A stretch of 64,000 nucleotides of DNA. It comes from CALNYZ01 sp942490945 (GTDB taxonomy: Bacteria > Pseudomonadota > Gammaproteobacteria > UBA6429 > Thiohalophilaceae). Of the stretch, positions 25,502 to 34,861 are shown piece after piece; position 1 is the first letter of the stretch, and each line of letters starts with the position of its first letter. The notes under the pieces are model-generated. The model was given only the letters and a program-made list of their open reading frames with translations, did not search any database and was not told where the DNA came from. Location: assembly GCA_942490945.1 (NCBI GenBank), contig CALNYZ010000018.1:1612001-1676000 (forward strand). The letters run 5' to 3'. A program made the position numbers and the translations under genes.

Positions 25502-26892
25502 CAGTTGGCCAATCCCATAATCATGCCTTTGGCTTTGGCGCGGGTTTCATCCAGTTCGTTTTCGGCTATTGAATCATAGACAATTCCTGCACCAGCCCGA
25601 ATCTGCAGCGTATCATTCATGAACAACATGGTGCGTATTAATATATTTAAATCCATATTCCCGTTGTGTCCGATATATCCCATGGATCCGGTATAGGCAT
25701 TGCGTGGTTGCTGTTCAAGTTCGGCAATAATTTCCATGCAGCGGACTTTTGGGCAGCCTGTAATTGTACCGCCAGGAAAAACTGCTTTTATAACATCGCC
25801 CGGATGAACATCAGGCTGTAAGGTACCTTCGACGTTTGAAACGATATGGTGCACATGTGCAAATGATTCAAGCACCATTAGCTCAGTGACAACAACACTG
25901 CCTGGCAGGCATACTCTTCCCAAATCATTTCTTTCCAGATCGATAAGCATAATGTGTTCAGCGCGTTCTTTCGGGTGTTCTATTAACTCTTTTAGTGTTT
26001 CCTCATCATCCAGAAGTCGCGGACGGGTTCCCGCTATTGGTCGCGACTGAATTGTATTGCCTCGTACTTTTACCAGTCTTTCAGGAGATGAGCTGATAAT
26101 AGTAAATGTTGGATAGACAGCAATACCGGAAAATGGCGCAGGATTTGTTGTTTTCAAACGTCGATAAAGGTCAACAGAGTCGGTATCCTCGGTTACTTGT
26201 GCCTTCCATAACCGTGAATAATTTACCTGAAATACATCACCGGCATAAATATATTCCTTTATACGTTTTATTCCGTGTATATATTCATCAGCAGGTTGTT
26301 CAGTCAGATTCAAATTGAACGGATTGCTTTGCTGAACGTTAGTGGCACCTTTCGAGCAGTTTGTAATATCGTGCATAACCTGGTCCATCAATTCGACATA
26401 ACTATTTTCACATAAAATCCGGGTTTTATTGGTTTGCTTGTCTTCAACGATGACAATCGGTATTCGCGTTGCTTCAGCGAGAACATCCGTTTCACTTTTT
26501 GCCAATACCAGCGACGGTTCAATAATTTCAGCAAATTCGTACGACAGATAAACAAACCAGCCAAGAAACGAACCTAATGTATCCTCAGCATGGATAAATA
26601 TGGATTCCGCTTTCCATAATTTATTAAATTCGGTAATAAAATCGTTTTCTGTCAGCGTAAAACGATCCGAGCTGAGCTGATGACTATTATGCAAGGTCAA
26701 TCGACCTTGTGGGCAGGCAAACAGCATATTATATCGAGCATGTTGCCTGGCACTGGTGTGAGATGATGTAGTTGCTTGTGCGGTACTTTCCAGTAAAAAT
26801 GGATAGCGTTTTGTATCAAGTGCGTGAAGTTCTGTTAGGTCGACAGGCTGCGCTATTTCCGTAATGACGTACTGTAATGAGTCATTTGCCAA
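25501..26892 (-). CDS. pabB: Aminodeoxychorismate synthase component I (PabB), with PIAGT motif
   Basis: A 463-residue chorismate-binding enzyme expected to add ammonia to chorismate, forming 4-amino-4-deoxychorismate. The C-terminal ~260 residues are the chorismate-binding domain: DVFQVNYSR, SSSPERLV, the motif SRPIAGTRPR (285-289 = PIAGT), HIMLIDLERNDLGRV, GGTITGCPKVR and GSMGYIG. In E. coli PabB the third position of this motif is the catalytic Lys274; here it is Ala287, as in anthranilate synthase. The neighbour pabC argues for p-aminobenzoate synthesis. The start codon appears to be TTG with no obvious ribosome site. No glutaminase subunit (PabA) is in the window. Confidence 0.8.
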   Translation of the reverse strand: MANDSLQYVITEIAQPVDLTELHALDTKRYPFLLESTAQATTSSHTSARQHARYNMLFACPQGRLTLHNSHQLSSDRFTLTENDFITEFNKLWKAESIFIHAEDTLGSFLGWFVYLSYEFAEIIEPSLVLAKSETDVLAEATRIPIVIVEDKQTNKTRILCENSYVELMDQVMHDITNCSKGATNVQQSNPFNLNLTEQPADEYIHGIKRIKEYIYAGDVFQVNYSRLWKAQVTEDTDSVDLYRRLKTTNPAPFSGIAVYPTFTIISSSPERLVKVRGNTIQSRPIAGTRPRLLDDEETLKELIEHPKERAEHIMLIDLERNDLGRVCLPGSVVVTELMVLESFAHVHHIVSNVEGTLQPDVHPGDVIKAVFPGGTITGCPKVRCMEIIAELEQQPRNAYTGSMGYIGHNGNMDLNILIRTMLFMNDTLQIRAGAGIVYDSIAENELDETRAKAKGMIMGLAN

Positions 26893-26920
26893 GAGTAGAT
26901 GTGCTGGTTATATTGCGAGA

Positions 26921-28159
26921 TTAAATCTTCTTGAAGACAAGCGTACCATTGGTACCACCAAAACCGAATGAATTCGAGAGCGCTACATTGATTTTCATAT
27001 CACGTGCTGTATGTGGTACAAAATCCAGATCACATTCCGGGTCCTGATTATCCAGGTTTATAGTGGGTGTAGCGACCTGATCACGCATTGATAAAATCGT
27101 AAATACAGCTTCAATACCACCAGCTGCACCAAGCGCATGGCCTACCATGGATTTTGTTGAACTCATCGCAAGTTTATAAGCGTGTGAACCAAAAGCCGAT
27201 TTCACTGCCATGACTTCTGCCATATCGCCGGCAGGTGTTGAGGTCCCATGTGCATTGATAAAGTTAACTTCATCAGAGTTGATGTTTGCATTTTTTAATG
27301 CAGCTTTCATGCAACGCATTGCACCTTCTCCGCCTGGAGATGGTGATGTCATATGATAGGCATCGCCACTCATGCCAAATCCGGCTACTTCTGCATAAAT
27401 TTTCGCGCCACGTTTTTTTGCATGTTCGTATTCTTCAAGCACCATTACCCCTGCACCTTCTGCAAGTACAAAACCGTCTCGATCTTTATCCCACGGCCTG
27501 CTGGCTTTTTCCGGTTCATCATTGCGAGTTGACAGTGCACGTGCTGCGCTAAAACCGCCGTGTGCTGTCGGGGCTGTTGCCATTTCGGCACCACCTGCAA
27601 TCATGATATCTGCATCACCGTACTCTATATAACGTGCTGCATCACCGATACAATGTGTGCCGGTTGCGCAGGCTGTCACAATCGCAATATTTGGTCCTTT
27701 AAAACCATACATTACCGAGACGTTACCCGAGATCATGTTACAAATATTACTTGGGACGAAGAAAGGCGAGATTTTGCGTGGGCCGCCATTTAAATAGCTT
27801 GAGTGACCTTTTTCAATACCAGGTAATCCACCGATACCGGAACCGATGATAACGCCAACACGTTCTGCAAAATCAGGATTGGCATCGATACCTGCATCTT
27901 CTACGGCCTCTTTCGCTGCAGCGATGCCATAGTGAATGAATGGATCCATTTTCTTGATATCTTTCGGGCTTATATAGTTTGATGCGTCAAAGTTTTTAAC
28001 TTCGCCTGCAATCTGGCTGGAAAACTCTGATGGATCAAAACGTGTAACACGCGTGATACCACTTCTGCCGGCCAGAATTGCATCCCAGGAAGATTTAACA
28101 TCATTACCTACAGGTGTGACTATACCCATTCCTGTTACTACTACTCGACGCTTGCTCAA
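26921..28159 (-). CDS. fabF: 3-oxoacyl-[acyl-carrier-protein] synthase II (FabF)
   Basis: A 412-residue condensing enzyme of fatty-acid elongation. The catalytic triad is intact: Cys in TACATGTHC (about 164), His in [10 protein letters not shown] (about 303) and His in [12 protein letters not shown] (about 340). It extends acyl-ACP using malonyl-ACP, with FabF in E. coli controlling the temperature response of unsaturated chains. The start codon is TTG (28157-28159) behind an AGGG-like site. It lies 115 bases after acpP, behind an intrinsic terminator, so its level is probably lower than that of ACP. It is the last gene of the fab group and is followed by pabB. Confidence 0.95.
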   Translation of the reverse strand: MSKRRVVVTGMGIVTPVGNDVKSSWDAILAGRSGITRVTRFDPSEFSSQIAGEVKNFDASNYISPKDIKKMDPFIHYGIAAAKEAVEDAGIDANPDFAERVGVIIGSGIGGLPGIEKGHSSYLNGGPRKISPFFVPSNICNMISGNVSVMYGFKGPNIAIVTACATGTHCIGDAARYIEYGDADIMIAGGAEMATAPTAHGGFSAARALSTRNDEPEKASRPWDKDRDGFVLAEGAGVMVLEEYEHAKKRGAKIYAEVAGFGMSGDAYHMTSPSPGGEGAMRCMKAALKNANINSDEVNFINAHGTSTPAGDMAEVMAVKSAFGSHAYKLAMSSTKSMVGHALGAAGGIEAVFTILSMRDQVATPTINLDNQDPECDLDFVPHTARDMKINVALSNSFGFGGTNGTLVFKKI

Positions 28160-28201
28160 ATTATTGCCCTATAATTGATATCCGGTGACCAAATTTTAAT
28201 T

Positions 28202-28236
28202 AAAAAGGCCGTACCATTTGTGTGTACAGCCTTTTT
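28202..28236 (-). terminator. Intrinsic terminator/attenuator between acpP and fabF
   Basis: On the minus strand a stem is formed by AAAAAGGCTGTAC and GTACGGCCTTTTT (one U-G wobble), with a nine-base loop and the run of T at its end. It starts about 37 bases after the acpP stop and lies 43 bases before the fabF start. The wobble pairs only in the minus-strand RNA, so the orientation is toward fabF. It would let most transcripts stop after acpP while some read through into fabF. Confidence 0.85.
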
Positions 28237-28273
28237 AACAAATCGTTTGATAGTTAGATGAAACGATTAACAG

Positions 28274-28510
28274 TTAGCTTGCATTCGAATTGATATAATC
28301 GATGGCTTGTTGAACTGTTGTTATTTTTTCCGCGTCTTCATCCGGAATTTCAGTTTCGAATTCTTCTTCTAACGCCATGACAAGTTCGACGGTATCCAAA
28401 GAGTCGGCGCCCAAATCGTCTACAAAAGAAGCTTCGTTAGTTACGTCTTCTGCTTTGACACCAAGTTGTTCGACAACGATTTTCTGAACGCGTTCTTCAA
28501 CACTGCTCAT
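28274..28510 (-). CDS. acpP: Acyl carrier protein (AcpP)
   Basis: A 78-residue acidic carrier protein. The phosphopantetheine attachment serine lies in the DSL motif ([12 protein letters not shown], about residue 37) on helix II. It shuttles growing acyl chains between the Fab enzymes and acyltransferases in the cytoplasm. The ATG at 28510 is fixed by a strong GGAGG site 10 bases upstream; an extension of 11 further codons is not supported. The gene has its own likely promoter just after fabG and a terminator downstream, consistent with its usual very high expression. Confidence 0.97.
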   Translation of the reverse strand: MSSVEERVQKIVVEQLGVKAEDVTNEASFVDDLGADSLDTVELVMALEEEFETEIPDEDAEKITTVQQAIDYINSNAS

Positions 28511-28520
28511 TGAGATAATT

Positions 28521-28525
28521 CCTCC
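28521..28525 (-). promoter_or_regulatory. Strong ribosome binding site of acpP
   Basis: GGAGG on the minus strand, ten bases before the ATG at 28510. It decides the start of AcpP and rules out the upstream in-frame ATG at 28543. Confidence 0.9.
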
Positions 28526-28633
28526 AAAGTTATTCCAGCTCATTTACTGGGTGCGCTATTTTATTGAAAAGCTGTTCCTGATGCTACTTTCCACACGCAA
28601 TATGCGGAAAAAACTGCAATTTAAATATTAATC

Positions 28634-28662
28634 CTTATATTACATATACTTATAATGGGCAA
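28634..28662 (-). promoter_or_regulatory. Candidate sigma-70 promoter for acpP
   Basis: On the minus strand TTGCCC (28657-28662), a 17-base spacer and TATAAG (28634-28639) resemble -35 and -10 boxes. It lies immediately after the fabG stop and about 125 bases before the acpP start. Match quality is moderate (4 of 6 and 5 of 6). Expected position for an acpP-specific promoter. Confidence 0.45.
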
Positions 28663-28664
28663 TA

Positions 28665-29420
28665 TTACGCCATATACATTCCACCATTGACATGCAGGGT
28701 CTCACCGGTGATATATGCCGCACCAGGCGAGGCTAAAAATGCCACAGCATGTGCAATTTCTGCCGCGTCGCCCAATCGGCCAAGTGGAACCTGAGTTAAC
28801 AGCGCGTCTCGCTGTGTCTCAGGCAGCGATTTTGTCATGTCAGTATCAATAAAGCCTGGTGCAACGACATTAACTGTAATTCCACGGGAACCGACTTCGC
28901 GCGCCAGTGATTTACTGAAGCCAATGACCCCGGCTTTAGCTGCGCCATAGTTACATTGACCGGCATTTCCTGATACACCGACGACAGACGCGATACTGAT
29001 TATGCGGCCCTTGCGTGCTTTCATCATTGCGCGCAGACATGCCTTGCTGAGTCGGTAAATGGAGGAGAGGTTGGTGGTAATGATGTCATCCCACTCTTCC
29101 TGTTTCATACGCATTAATAAATTGTCACGTGTAATGCCGGCGTTATTAACCAGAATCGATATTGCGCCATGCTGCGACTCAATCGTTTTTAATACAGACT
29201 GTATACTTTCATCGTCTGTGACATTCAGTTTGAGCCCCTGTCCAGTAATCTTGTGATCCATGAGGTATGAAGATATGGCTTCAGCACCCTTGTCGGATGT
29301 TGCTGTACCATAAACCGTCGCACCCTGGGCACCGAGTGCCAGTGCAATTGCCTGGCCGATACCGCGACTTGCGCCAGTCACCAACACTACTTCATCTTTT
29401 AACGTTGTATCTGTTGCCAT
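28665..29420 (-). CDS. fabG: 3-oxoacyl-[acyl-carrier-protein] reductase (FabG)
   Basis: A 251-residue short-chain dehydrogenase reducing 3-ketoacyl-ACP with NADPH. The cofactor motif TGASRGIG is at about 16-23, NNAGITRDN near 90-98, the catalytic Ser in SIASVVG near 145 and YGAAK near 158-162 (Tyr, Lys), followed by the VAPGFIDTDMT substrate loop. All catalytic residues of a tetrameric FabG are present. It lies 29 bases after fabD and is followed by a 154-base gap containing the likely acpP promoter. Confidence 0.96.
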   Translation of the reverse strand: MATDTTLKDEVVLVTGASRGIGQAIALALGAQGATVYGTATSDKGAEAISSYLMDHKITGQGLKLNVTDDESIQSVLKTIESQHGAISILVNNAGITRDNLLMRMKQEEWDDIITTNLSSIYRLSKACLRAMMKARKGRIISIASVVGVSGNAGQCNYGAAKAGVIGFSKSLAREVGSRGITVNVVAPGFIDTDMTKSLPETQRDALLTQVPLGRLGDAAEIAHAVAFLASPGAAYITGETLHVNGGMYMA

Positions 29421-29449
29421 ATTCTTGATTCCATAAATATATTAGTTGT

Positions 29450-30376
29450 TTAGTGTTCGCATGCTTTTGCAAAAGAATCCGGATCATAAACAGCTTCCGC
29501 CTGCATTGCTTTATCAATACGTTTGTTTAATCCGACTAACACTTTGCCTGGCCCGCATTCTATTAGTCTGTCAACGCCATGACCGGACATGTAGTGAATG
29601 GTTTCAACCCAACGTACCGGATTATACAATTGTCGTGATAATGCATCTTTAATCGCGTCAGAAGATGATTCGCATTTTACATCTGTATTATTAATAACGG
29701 GAATAAGCGGCGTGCTGAATTCAATTTCTGCAAGATATTCAGACAGTGCGTCTGCTGCTGGTTTCATCAGCAGGCAATGCGAAGGAACGCTAACTGGCAG
29801 CATCACCGCCCTTTTGGCGCCTTGTGTTTTGGCCTCTTCGACTGCTGCTTCAACTGCGATGGTTTCGCCGGCGATAACTACCTGTCCAGGGGCATTAAAA
29901 TTCACTGCCTGAACAATACCGTTTGCTGCAACATTTGTGCAGGCAGCAATAACCGTCGCATCATCCAGTCCGAGAATTGCGGCCATCGCGCCCTTACCAC
30001 TGGGAACCGCAGCTTGCATAAGTTCGCCGCGTTTTTTTACCAGTGTGATTGCCTTTGCGAAATCAAGAACACCCGCACAAACCAGTGCGGTATATTCTCC
30101 CAGACTGTGGCCTGCCATGTAGTCCGGCTTGATGCTGGAGCGTTGCTGCCAGATATCCCAGCATGCGAAACCTGCGGCCAGCATGGCCGGCTGGGTGATA
30201 TCAGTTGAATTCAGTTTGTCCTCAGGGCCTTCTGAAACTGTTTTCCACAGGTCGTAACTTAAGACCTCGCTCGCCTCCTGGAATATTTCTTTGACGCGTT
30301 GCTCGGTTTGCGACAACTCCTGCAGCATTCCAATTTTTTGTGAACCTTGTCCGGGAAAAATAAAACCGACTGACAT
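29450..30376 (-). CDS. fabD: Malonyl-CoA:ACP transacylase (FabD)
   Basis: A 308-residue acyltransferase that loads malonate from CoA onto ACP. The N-terminal FIFPGQGSQKIGML is the oxyanion region, GHSLGEYTAL (about 90) carries the nucleophilic serine, and the histidine in VSVPSHCLLM (about 200) completes the dyad. An AAGG ribosome site stands six bases before the ATG. The gene is 41 bases after fabH and 29 before fabG, the E. coli fabHDG order. Confidence 0.96.
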   Translation of the reverse strand: MSVGFIFPGQGSQKIGMLQELSQTEQRVKEIFQEASEVLSYDLWKTVSEGPEDKLNSTDITQPAMLAAGFACWDIWQQRSSIKPDYMAGHSLGEYTALVCAGVLDFAKAITLVKKRGELMQAAVPSGKGAMAAILGLDDATVIAACTNVAANGIVQAVNFNAPGQVVIAGETIAVEAAVEEAKTQGAKRAVMLPVSVPSHCLLMKPAADALSEYLAEIEFSTPLIPVINNTDVKCESSSDAIKDALSRQLYNPVRWVETIHYMSGHGVDRLIECGPGKVLVGLNKRIDKAMQAEAVYDPDSFAKACEH

Positions 30377-30417
30377 GAAGAACCTTTTATAAATTTGTTT
30401 GATGTAAGGATATTAAG

Positions 30418-31383
30418 TTAATATTTTATCAGAGCAGAACCCCAGGTAAACCCGCCGCCAAATGCTTCCAACAGCAGTGTTTGCCCATGTTGAATTCTAC
30501 CATCGCGCACAGCAATATCCAGCGCCAATGGAATTGATGCGGCAGAGGTGTTGCCATGTTCGTCTACAGTTACAACAACTTTATCCATGGACATACTGAG
30601 TTTTTTTGCTGTGGCTGCGATAATCCGGATATTGGCCTGATGCGGTACAAGCCAGTCGATATCTTTTTTATTCAGATCGTTTGCTTTTAAGGTCTCATCT
30701 ACTATTTTACCGAGTGTTTGTACGGCGATTTTGAAAACTTCATTACCTTTCATTGTCATGTAGGCCTCGCCTGCACGCCATTTCGCAGTATTTTCAGAAA
30801 TACCGGTCGGGACAGTTAGCAGTTCTTTGTATTTTCCATCCGCATGCAAATGTGTTGATAAAATACCGGGCGTTTCACTAGCGCCCAACACGACTGCGCC
30901 TGCACCATCGCCGAATAAAACGCAGGTTGAACGGTCTGTCCAGTCTATTATGTTTGATAATGTTTCGGCGCCTACAACCAGGGCTTTTGTTGCCTGTCCG
31001 GTTTGTATAAACATATTTGCAACGCTGAGCGCATAAACAAATCCTGTACAAACAGCCTGCAAGTCAAATGCCGGACAACCATGAATATTCAGACGTTCCT
31101 GTAATAAACAGGCGGTGCTGGGGAAAATACGATCGGGCGTTGTTGTGGCAACAATTATTAAATCGATATCATTGGTTTCAATTCCCGCTGCTTCTATCGC
31201 GCTGCGTGATGCCTGTTCTGCCAACGAACATGTTGTTTCGCCATCCTTGACGATGTGGCGTTTTTTAATGCCGGTGCGTTCCGTGATCCAGGCGTCACTG
31301 GTTTCGACGCGGGCTTCCAGATCCTTGTTGGTTACGATCGTTTCCGGTAAGTAGCTACCTGTACCCAGTATTCTTGAATACAT
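30418..31383 (-). CDS. fabH: 3-oxoacyl-[acyl-carrier-protein] synthase III (FabH)
   Basis: A 321-residue initiating condensing enzyme that joins acetyl-CoA and malonyl-ACP. The Cys-His-Asn triad is visible in [10 protein letters not shown] (about 112), PHQANIRI (about 248) and EHGNTSAAS (about 278). The start shares one base with the plsX stop (TGATG), so the two are translationally coupled. The length and motifs agree with E. coli FabH (317), which suggests straight-chain acetyl-CoA priming, though the primer pocket cannot be judged. Confidence 0.96.
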   Translation of the reverse strand: MYSRILGTGSYLPETIVTNKDLEARVETSDAWITERTGIKKRHIVKDGETTCSLAEQASRSAIEAAGIETNDIDLIIVATTTPDRIFPSTACLLQERLNIHGCPAFDLQAVCTGFVYALSVANMFIQTGQATKALVVGAETLSNIIDWTDRSTCVLFGDGAGAVVLGASETPGILSTHLHADGKYKELLTVPTGISENTAKWRAGEAYMTMKGNEVFKIAVQTLGKIVDETLKANDLNKKDIDWLVPHQANIRIIAATAKKLSMSMDKVVVTVDEHGNTSAASIPLALDIAVRDGRIQHGQTLLLEAFGGGFTWGSALIKY

Positions 31384-32447
31384 CAGCCCACCTGCCTTTC
31401 ACTTAAATGTGTTTCCAGTATCGAAACGATAAGTGAAGGTACATTTTTCTCAACCTCCAATATCGATTGATTGATCGCATGCGCAAAAGAAAATTCATCG
31501 GCACTGCCATGGCTTTTTACGACTATTCCCTGCAAACCCAACAAGCTGGCGCCATTATATTCGCGTGGATCGATTTTCTTTCTGAATTGTTTCAATACCG
31601 GTTTTGCAATCAGGCCGGTTATTTTGGTCAGGATATTTTTGTAAAATGCCTGTTTCATGTAGTGGCTGATCATTTTCGCCACACCTTCACTGGTTTTGAG
31701 CATGACATTTCCTACAAAACCGTCACACACGACCACGTCTGCAACACCCTGATAGATTCCGTCACCTTCGATGTAACCGATATAATTCAATTCACTTTCG
31801 CTGAGCAAACGCGCGGCTTCCTTGACACGTTCATTCCCCTTGATTTCTTCTTCGCCAATATTCAGTAATCCGACAGTCGGTCGTTCAATATTATCTACAG
31901 CCTGTACAAGTGCAGAACCCATAACAGCAAACTCGAAGAGACTTTCAGCAGATGAATCGACATTTGCGCCGAGGTCAAGAACGTGTGTGTGTCCGGTCAT
32001 GGTGGGTAGTGCTGTACATATTGCAGGCCTGTCAATGCCTGGTAACATTTTCAAAACAAATCTGGCAGTTGCCATCAATGCGCCGGTATTTCCTGCGCTA
32101 ACACAAGCTTGTGCCTTGTTCTGTTTAACAAGATCAATCGCAACTCGTAAAGAGGAATCTTTTTTATTTCGTAATGCAGATGATGGTGACTCATCCGATG
32201 CAACTTTTTGCGTAGTGTGGTGCAGGGATATGTGCTGGGTCAGTTCAGCAGGAAAGGCTTGTAGCTCACTCTGTAACAGTGTTTCGTCGCCGGTGATAAT
32301 CAGTTTCAAATTATTATGACGTTTAATTGCTTCAATCGCAGCAGGCACAACGACTGGTGGACCAAAGTCGCCACCCATGCCATCAAGTGCAATAGTTATA
32401 TAGTTTGATTCCATTGTTACAGGCTGGTTATTTTTGTGTTTTGTCAT
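31383..32447 (-). CDS. plsX: Phosphate acyltransferase PlsX
   Basis: A 354-residue soluble enzyme that makes acyl-phosphate from acyl-ACP, the donor for phospholipid synthesis by PlsY. The [11 protein letters not shown] motif and ETLSAG-like glycine loops are typical ([16 protein letters not shown] near 110-125, and [13 protein letters not shown]). Two starts are possible: 32447, or the ATG at 32414, which places the GGDFGP motif at the usual distance from the N-terminus. A perfect 13-bp hairpin ends only three bases before the first start, which would bury its ribosome site, so 32414 is favoured or the start is regulated. The end overlaps the fabH start by one base. Confidence 0.93.
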   Translation of the reverse strand: MTKHKNNQPVTMESNYITIALDGMGGDFGPPVVVPAAIEAIKRHNNLKLIITGDETLLQSELQAFPAELTQHISLHHTTQKVASDESPSSALRNKKDSSLRVAIDLVKQNKAQACVSAGNTGALMATARFVLKMLPGIDRPAICTALPTMTGHTHVLDLGANVDSSAESLFEFAVMGSALVQAVDNIERPTVGLLNIGEEEIKGNERVKEAARLLSESELNYIGYIEGDGIYQGVADVVVCDGFVGNVMLKTSEGVAKMISHYMKQAFYKNILTKITGLIAKPVLKQFRKKIDPREYNGASLLGLQGIVVKSHGSADEFSFAHAINQSILEVEKNVPSLIVSILETHLSERQVG

Positions 32448-32450
32448 AAT

Positions 32451-32481
32451 AGAAACGGGACAGTAAGTCTGTCCCGTTTCT
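32451..32481 (-). promoter_or_regulatory. Perfect 13-bp hairpin between rpmF and plsX
   Basis: AGAAACGGGACAG and its exact complement are separated by five bases. It lies 34 bases after the rpmF stop and directly in front of plsX. No run of T follows in either direction (the minus strand continues ATTATGAC), so it is not a classic terminator. A role in attenuation, mRNA 3'-end stabilisation of the rpmF message, or masking of the plsX start is possible. Confidence 0.75.
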
Positions 32482-32515
32482 GGATTATTAATATTTTTGC
32501 CGGTATCAGGAAAAA

Positions 32516-32695
32516 CTAGTCGGCATTCACATCAACAACTTTTTTACCACGGTAGTAACCATCAGGACTTACGTGATGACGCAAGTGTGTTTCACCTGTA
32601 GTTGGTTCAATAGACACAGCACGTGCTGACAAGGCATCGTGTGATCGGCGCATGCCACGTTTTGATGGGGTTTTGCGGTTTTGTTGAACGGCCAT
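32516..32695 (-). CDS. rpmF: 50S ribosomal protein L32
   Basis: A 59-residue basic ribosomal protein. The N-terminus [20 protein letters not shown] is the L32 signature; the family's early Pro-Ser-Lys-Arg-Gly-Met-Arg-Arg-Ser run is visible. The four zinc cysteines of some L32 proteins are absent, so this is the zinc-free type. A good AGAGGA ribosome site precedes the ATG at 32695. It lies between yceD (12 bases upstream) and plsX, exactly as in E. coli. The TAG stop is at 32516-32518. Confidence 0.95.
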   Translation of the reverse strand: MAVQQNRKTPSKRGMRRSHDALSARAVSIEPTTGETHLRHHVSPDGYYRGKKVVDVNAD

Positions 32696-32707
32696 TAGTA
32701 ATTCCTC

Positions 32708-33277
32708 TTAATCATGTTGTTTCTGTAGTGATGCTAACGCAGTAAAAGGATTTTCTTTTACCTCTTCGGCGCGGTCATCACTTGTTAATTCATTCAAAAT
32801 CGCGCTGGCAGTACAGTCATTGACAGGGTGCATCGGCACCTGCGGCATTGCCAGCAGTAATTCGTCCTCTATTATATCACTCATTGCTACCGGGACTGAA
32901 TGCAAAATATGCGATTCATAGTCCCCTGGCAGATTTTCTGCTTCGAACTCGTTATTCACAAAAGCCAGTCGAATCGGCATTTTCAGCTGCCATTCCATAG
33001 GCTCCAGGCAGCGTTGGCAAATCAAATTCAGCGTGCCAGTCACTTCGCCTGCGCAAAAGTGAATATTTTCGCGATCAACTCCAAACTCAATTTCGACCGA
33101 GAGCTTGGCATCGTCAGGATTATACAGTAATGGAATCAATCGCTTACATGAGGCAAGCGGCAATTCCCCAGTCAGTATTTTCCGGGCTTTGGCCAATCGA
33201 ACAGGATCGATTTGAACAGGGAGTCGCGAGCTTGGCGACACGGAATGTTTCGACGTCATTTTGCAAATTGTATTCAC
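32708..33277 (-). CDS. yceD: YceD family protein (DUF177)
   Basis: A protein of about 183-189 residues in the YceD/DUF177 family, genetically linked to rpmF and thought to take part in 23S rRNA processing or ribosome assembly. The recognisable core is the CQRCLEPMEW motif near residue 95, containing two cysteines, and a C-terminal EDELLLAMPQVPMH segment. The start is either GTG at 33277 or ATG at 33259; no strong ribosome site decides it, and ATG at 33259 is the more usual type. It heads the rpmF-plsX-fab transcript and is divergent from the pyruvate carboxylase genes, with 141 bases between them. Confidence 0.88.
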   Translation of the reverse strand: MNTICKMTSKHSVSPSSRLPVQIDPVRLAKARKILTGELPLASCKRLIPLLYNPDDAKLSVEIEFGVDRENIHFCAGEVTGTLNLICQRCLEPMEWQLKMPIRLAFVNNEFEAENLPGDYESHILHSVPVAMSDIIEDELLLAMPQVPMHPVNDCTASAILNELTSDDRAEEVKENPFTALASLQKQHD

Positions 33278-33418
33278 AAATGATTAAATTGTAAACATAA
33301 GTTTTTGATTATTCTCTAATTTCCATGCGATATTTATCCCAATTTGACGCGAAATATCATCTAAACGCTAGCCAGCTTCCTGCAGAGTCGCTAAAGTTGA
33401 ATTTTAAGGGCGGGTGAG

Positions 33419-34837
33419 ATGATTAAAAAAATCCTGATTGCTAATCGAGGCGAAATTGCTGTACGAATCGTGCGTGCCTGTGCAGAAATGGGGATTAAGT
33501 CGGTGGCAGTCTACGCTGAGGCTGACCGTTATGCCCTGCACGTCAAGAAGGCCGATGAGTCGTATAGCCTTGGACCAGACACGGTAGCTGGCTACCTGAA
33601 TGCCCATCGGCTGGTTAATCTGGCCAAAGCGGCAGGCTGTGATGCCCTGCATCCAGGTTACGGGTTTTTATCCGAAAATCCGGAATTAGCCGAAATTTGT
33701 GAGCGGCGCCAGGTTATCTTCATTGGTCCCAATGCCGATGTGATTCGCATGATGGGTGACAAAACCATCGCGCGTCAAACCATGGTGGATGCCGGCATTC
33801 CGGTCACACCGGGCAGTATTGGCAATCTGGAAAATATTAATGAAGCACTCAAGATTGCCAGCGAAATCGGTTATCCGGTCATGCTCAAGGCCACTTCGGG
33901 TGGTGGCGGTCGCGGTATTCGTCGCTGTGAGAATGAAAATGATTTGCGCAAGAATTTTGACCGCGTCATTTCAGAAGCAGAAAAAGCCTTTGGTCGCGCC
34001 GAGGTCTTTTTGGAAAAATTTATAGCCAACCCGCGCCATATAGAAGTTCAGATTCTGGCCGACCATCATGGCAGTGTGATTCATCTGTTTGAGCGCGATT
34101 GTTCCATTCAGCGGCGCCATCAAAAACTGATCGAAATTGCACCCTCACCCCAATTATCACAGCAACAACGAACCTTTATTGGCGATCTGGCTATCAAGGC
34201 AGCAAAAGCCTGCAATTACACCAATGCCGGTACTGTCGAGTTTTTAATGGATGAAAACGACAACTTTTATTTCATGGAAATGAATACCCGCTTGCAGGTC
34301 GAACATCCGGTTTCAGAATCCATTACGGGTATTGATATTGTGCAGGAACAGATACGTATCGCGGCCGGATTAAAATTACAGTACACGCAATCGCAAGTTA
34401 CCATGCGCGGTTTCGCGATGGAGTTTCGTATTAATGCTGAAGATCCAAAAAATGATTTTCTGCCAAGCTTTGGCCGTATTACACGCTATTTTGCAACCGG
34501 TGGTCCAGGTGTGCGTACAGATGGCGCAATCTATACCGGATACGAGATACCACCCTATTACGATTCAATGTGTGCCAAGCTGATTGTCTGGGCGCTGACA
34601 TGGGATCAGTTAATTGATCGTTCGGTGCGCGCACTAAAAGATATCGGGGTGCATGGTGTGAAAACGACTATCCCCTATCACCTGGAGATTTTAAAATCCG
34701 CAGAATTTCAGACTGGCTACTTTAATACCGGGTTTGTTGAAGCACATCCGGAATTAACCGGCTATTCGTTAAAACCGTCCAACCGTGAACTGGCAGCGGC
34801 AATTTCCGCTGCGATTGCAGCCAATATGGGTCTGTAA
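33419..34837 (+). CDS. pycA: Biotin carboxylase subunit of two-subunit pyruvate carboxylase (PycA)
   Basis: A 472-residue ATP-grasp biotin carboxylase. The start [17 protein letters not shown], the glycine-rich loop GGGGRGIRR near 163, the catalytic [12 protein letters not shown] near 285 and the C-terminal extension are typical. It carboxylates the biotin of the partner B subunit. Biotin carboxylase of acetyl-CoA carboxylase (AccC) has the same fold, but the neighbour encodes a carboxyltransferase with a lysine biotin site rather than AccB, so pyruvate carboxylase is favoured. It is 24 bases upstream of pycB, and divergent from yceD. The operon interrupts the yceF-yceD pair known from E. coli. 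Confidence 0.85.
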   Translation: MIKKILIANRGEIAVRIVRACAEMGIKSVAVYAEADRYALHVKKADESYSLGPDTVAGYLNAHRLVNLAKAAGCDALHPGYGFLSENPELAEICERRQVIFIGPNADVIRMMGDKTIARQTMVDAGIPVTPGSIGNLENINEALKIASEIGYPVMLKATSGGGGRGIRRCENENDLRKNFDRVISEAEKAFGRAEVFLEKFIANPRHIEVQILADHHGSVIHLFERDCSIQRRHQKLIEIAPSPQLSQQQRTFIGDLAIKAAKACNYTNAGTVEFLMDENDNFYFMEMNTRLQVEHPVSESITGIDIVQEQIRIAAGLKLQYTQSQVTMRGFAMEFRINAEDPKNDFLPSFGRITRYFATGGPGVRTDGAIYTGYEIPPYYDSMCAKLIVWALTWDQLIDRSVRALKDIGVHGVKTTIPYHLEILKSAEFQTGYFNTGFVEAHPELTGYSLKPSNRELAAAISAAIAANMGL

Positions 34838-34861
34838 TTCAACGCATTATCGAGAAAATAT

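Noticed and set aside
28241..28268. A second stem (AATCGTTT / AAACGATT) beside the acpP terminator
   Set aside because: AT-rich, overlaps the acpP 3' region and has no T-run; too weak to call.
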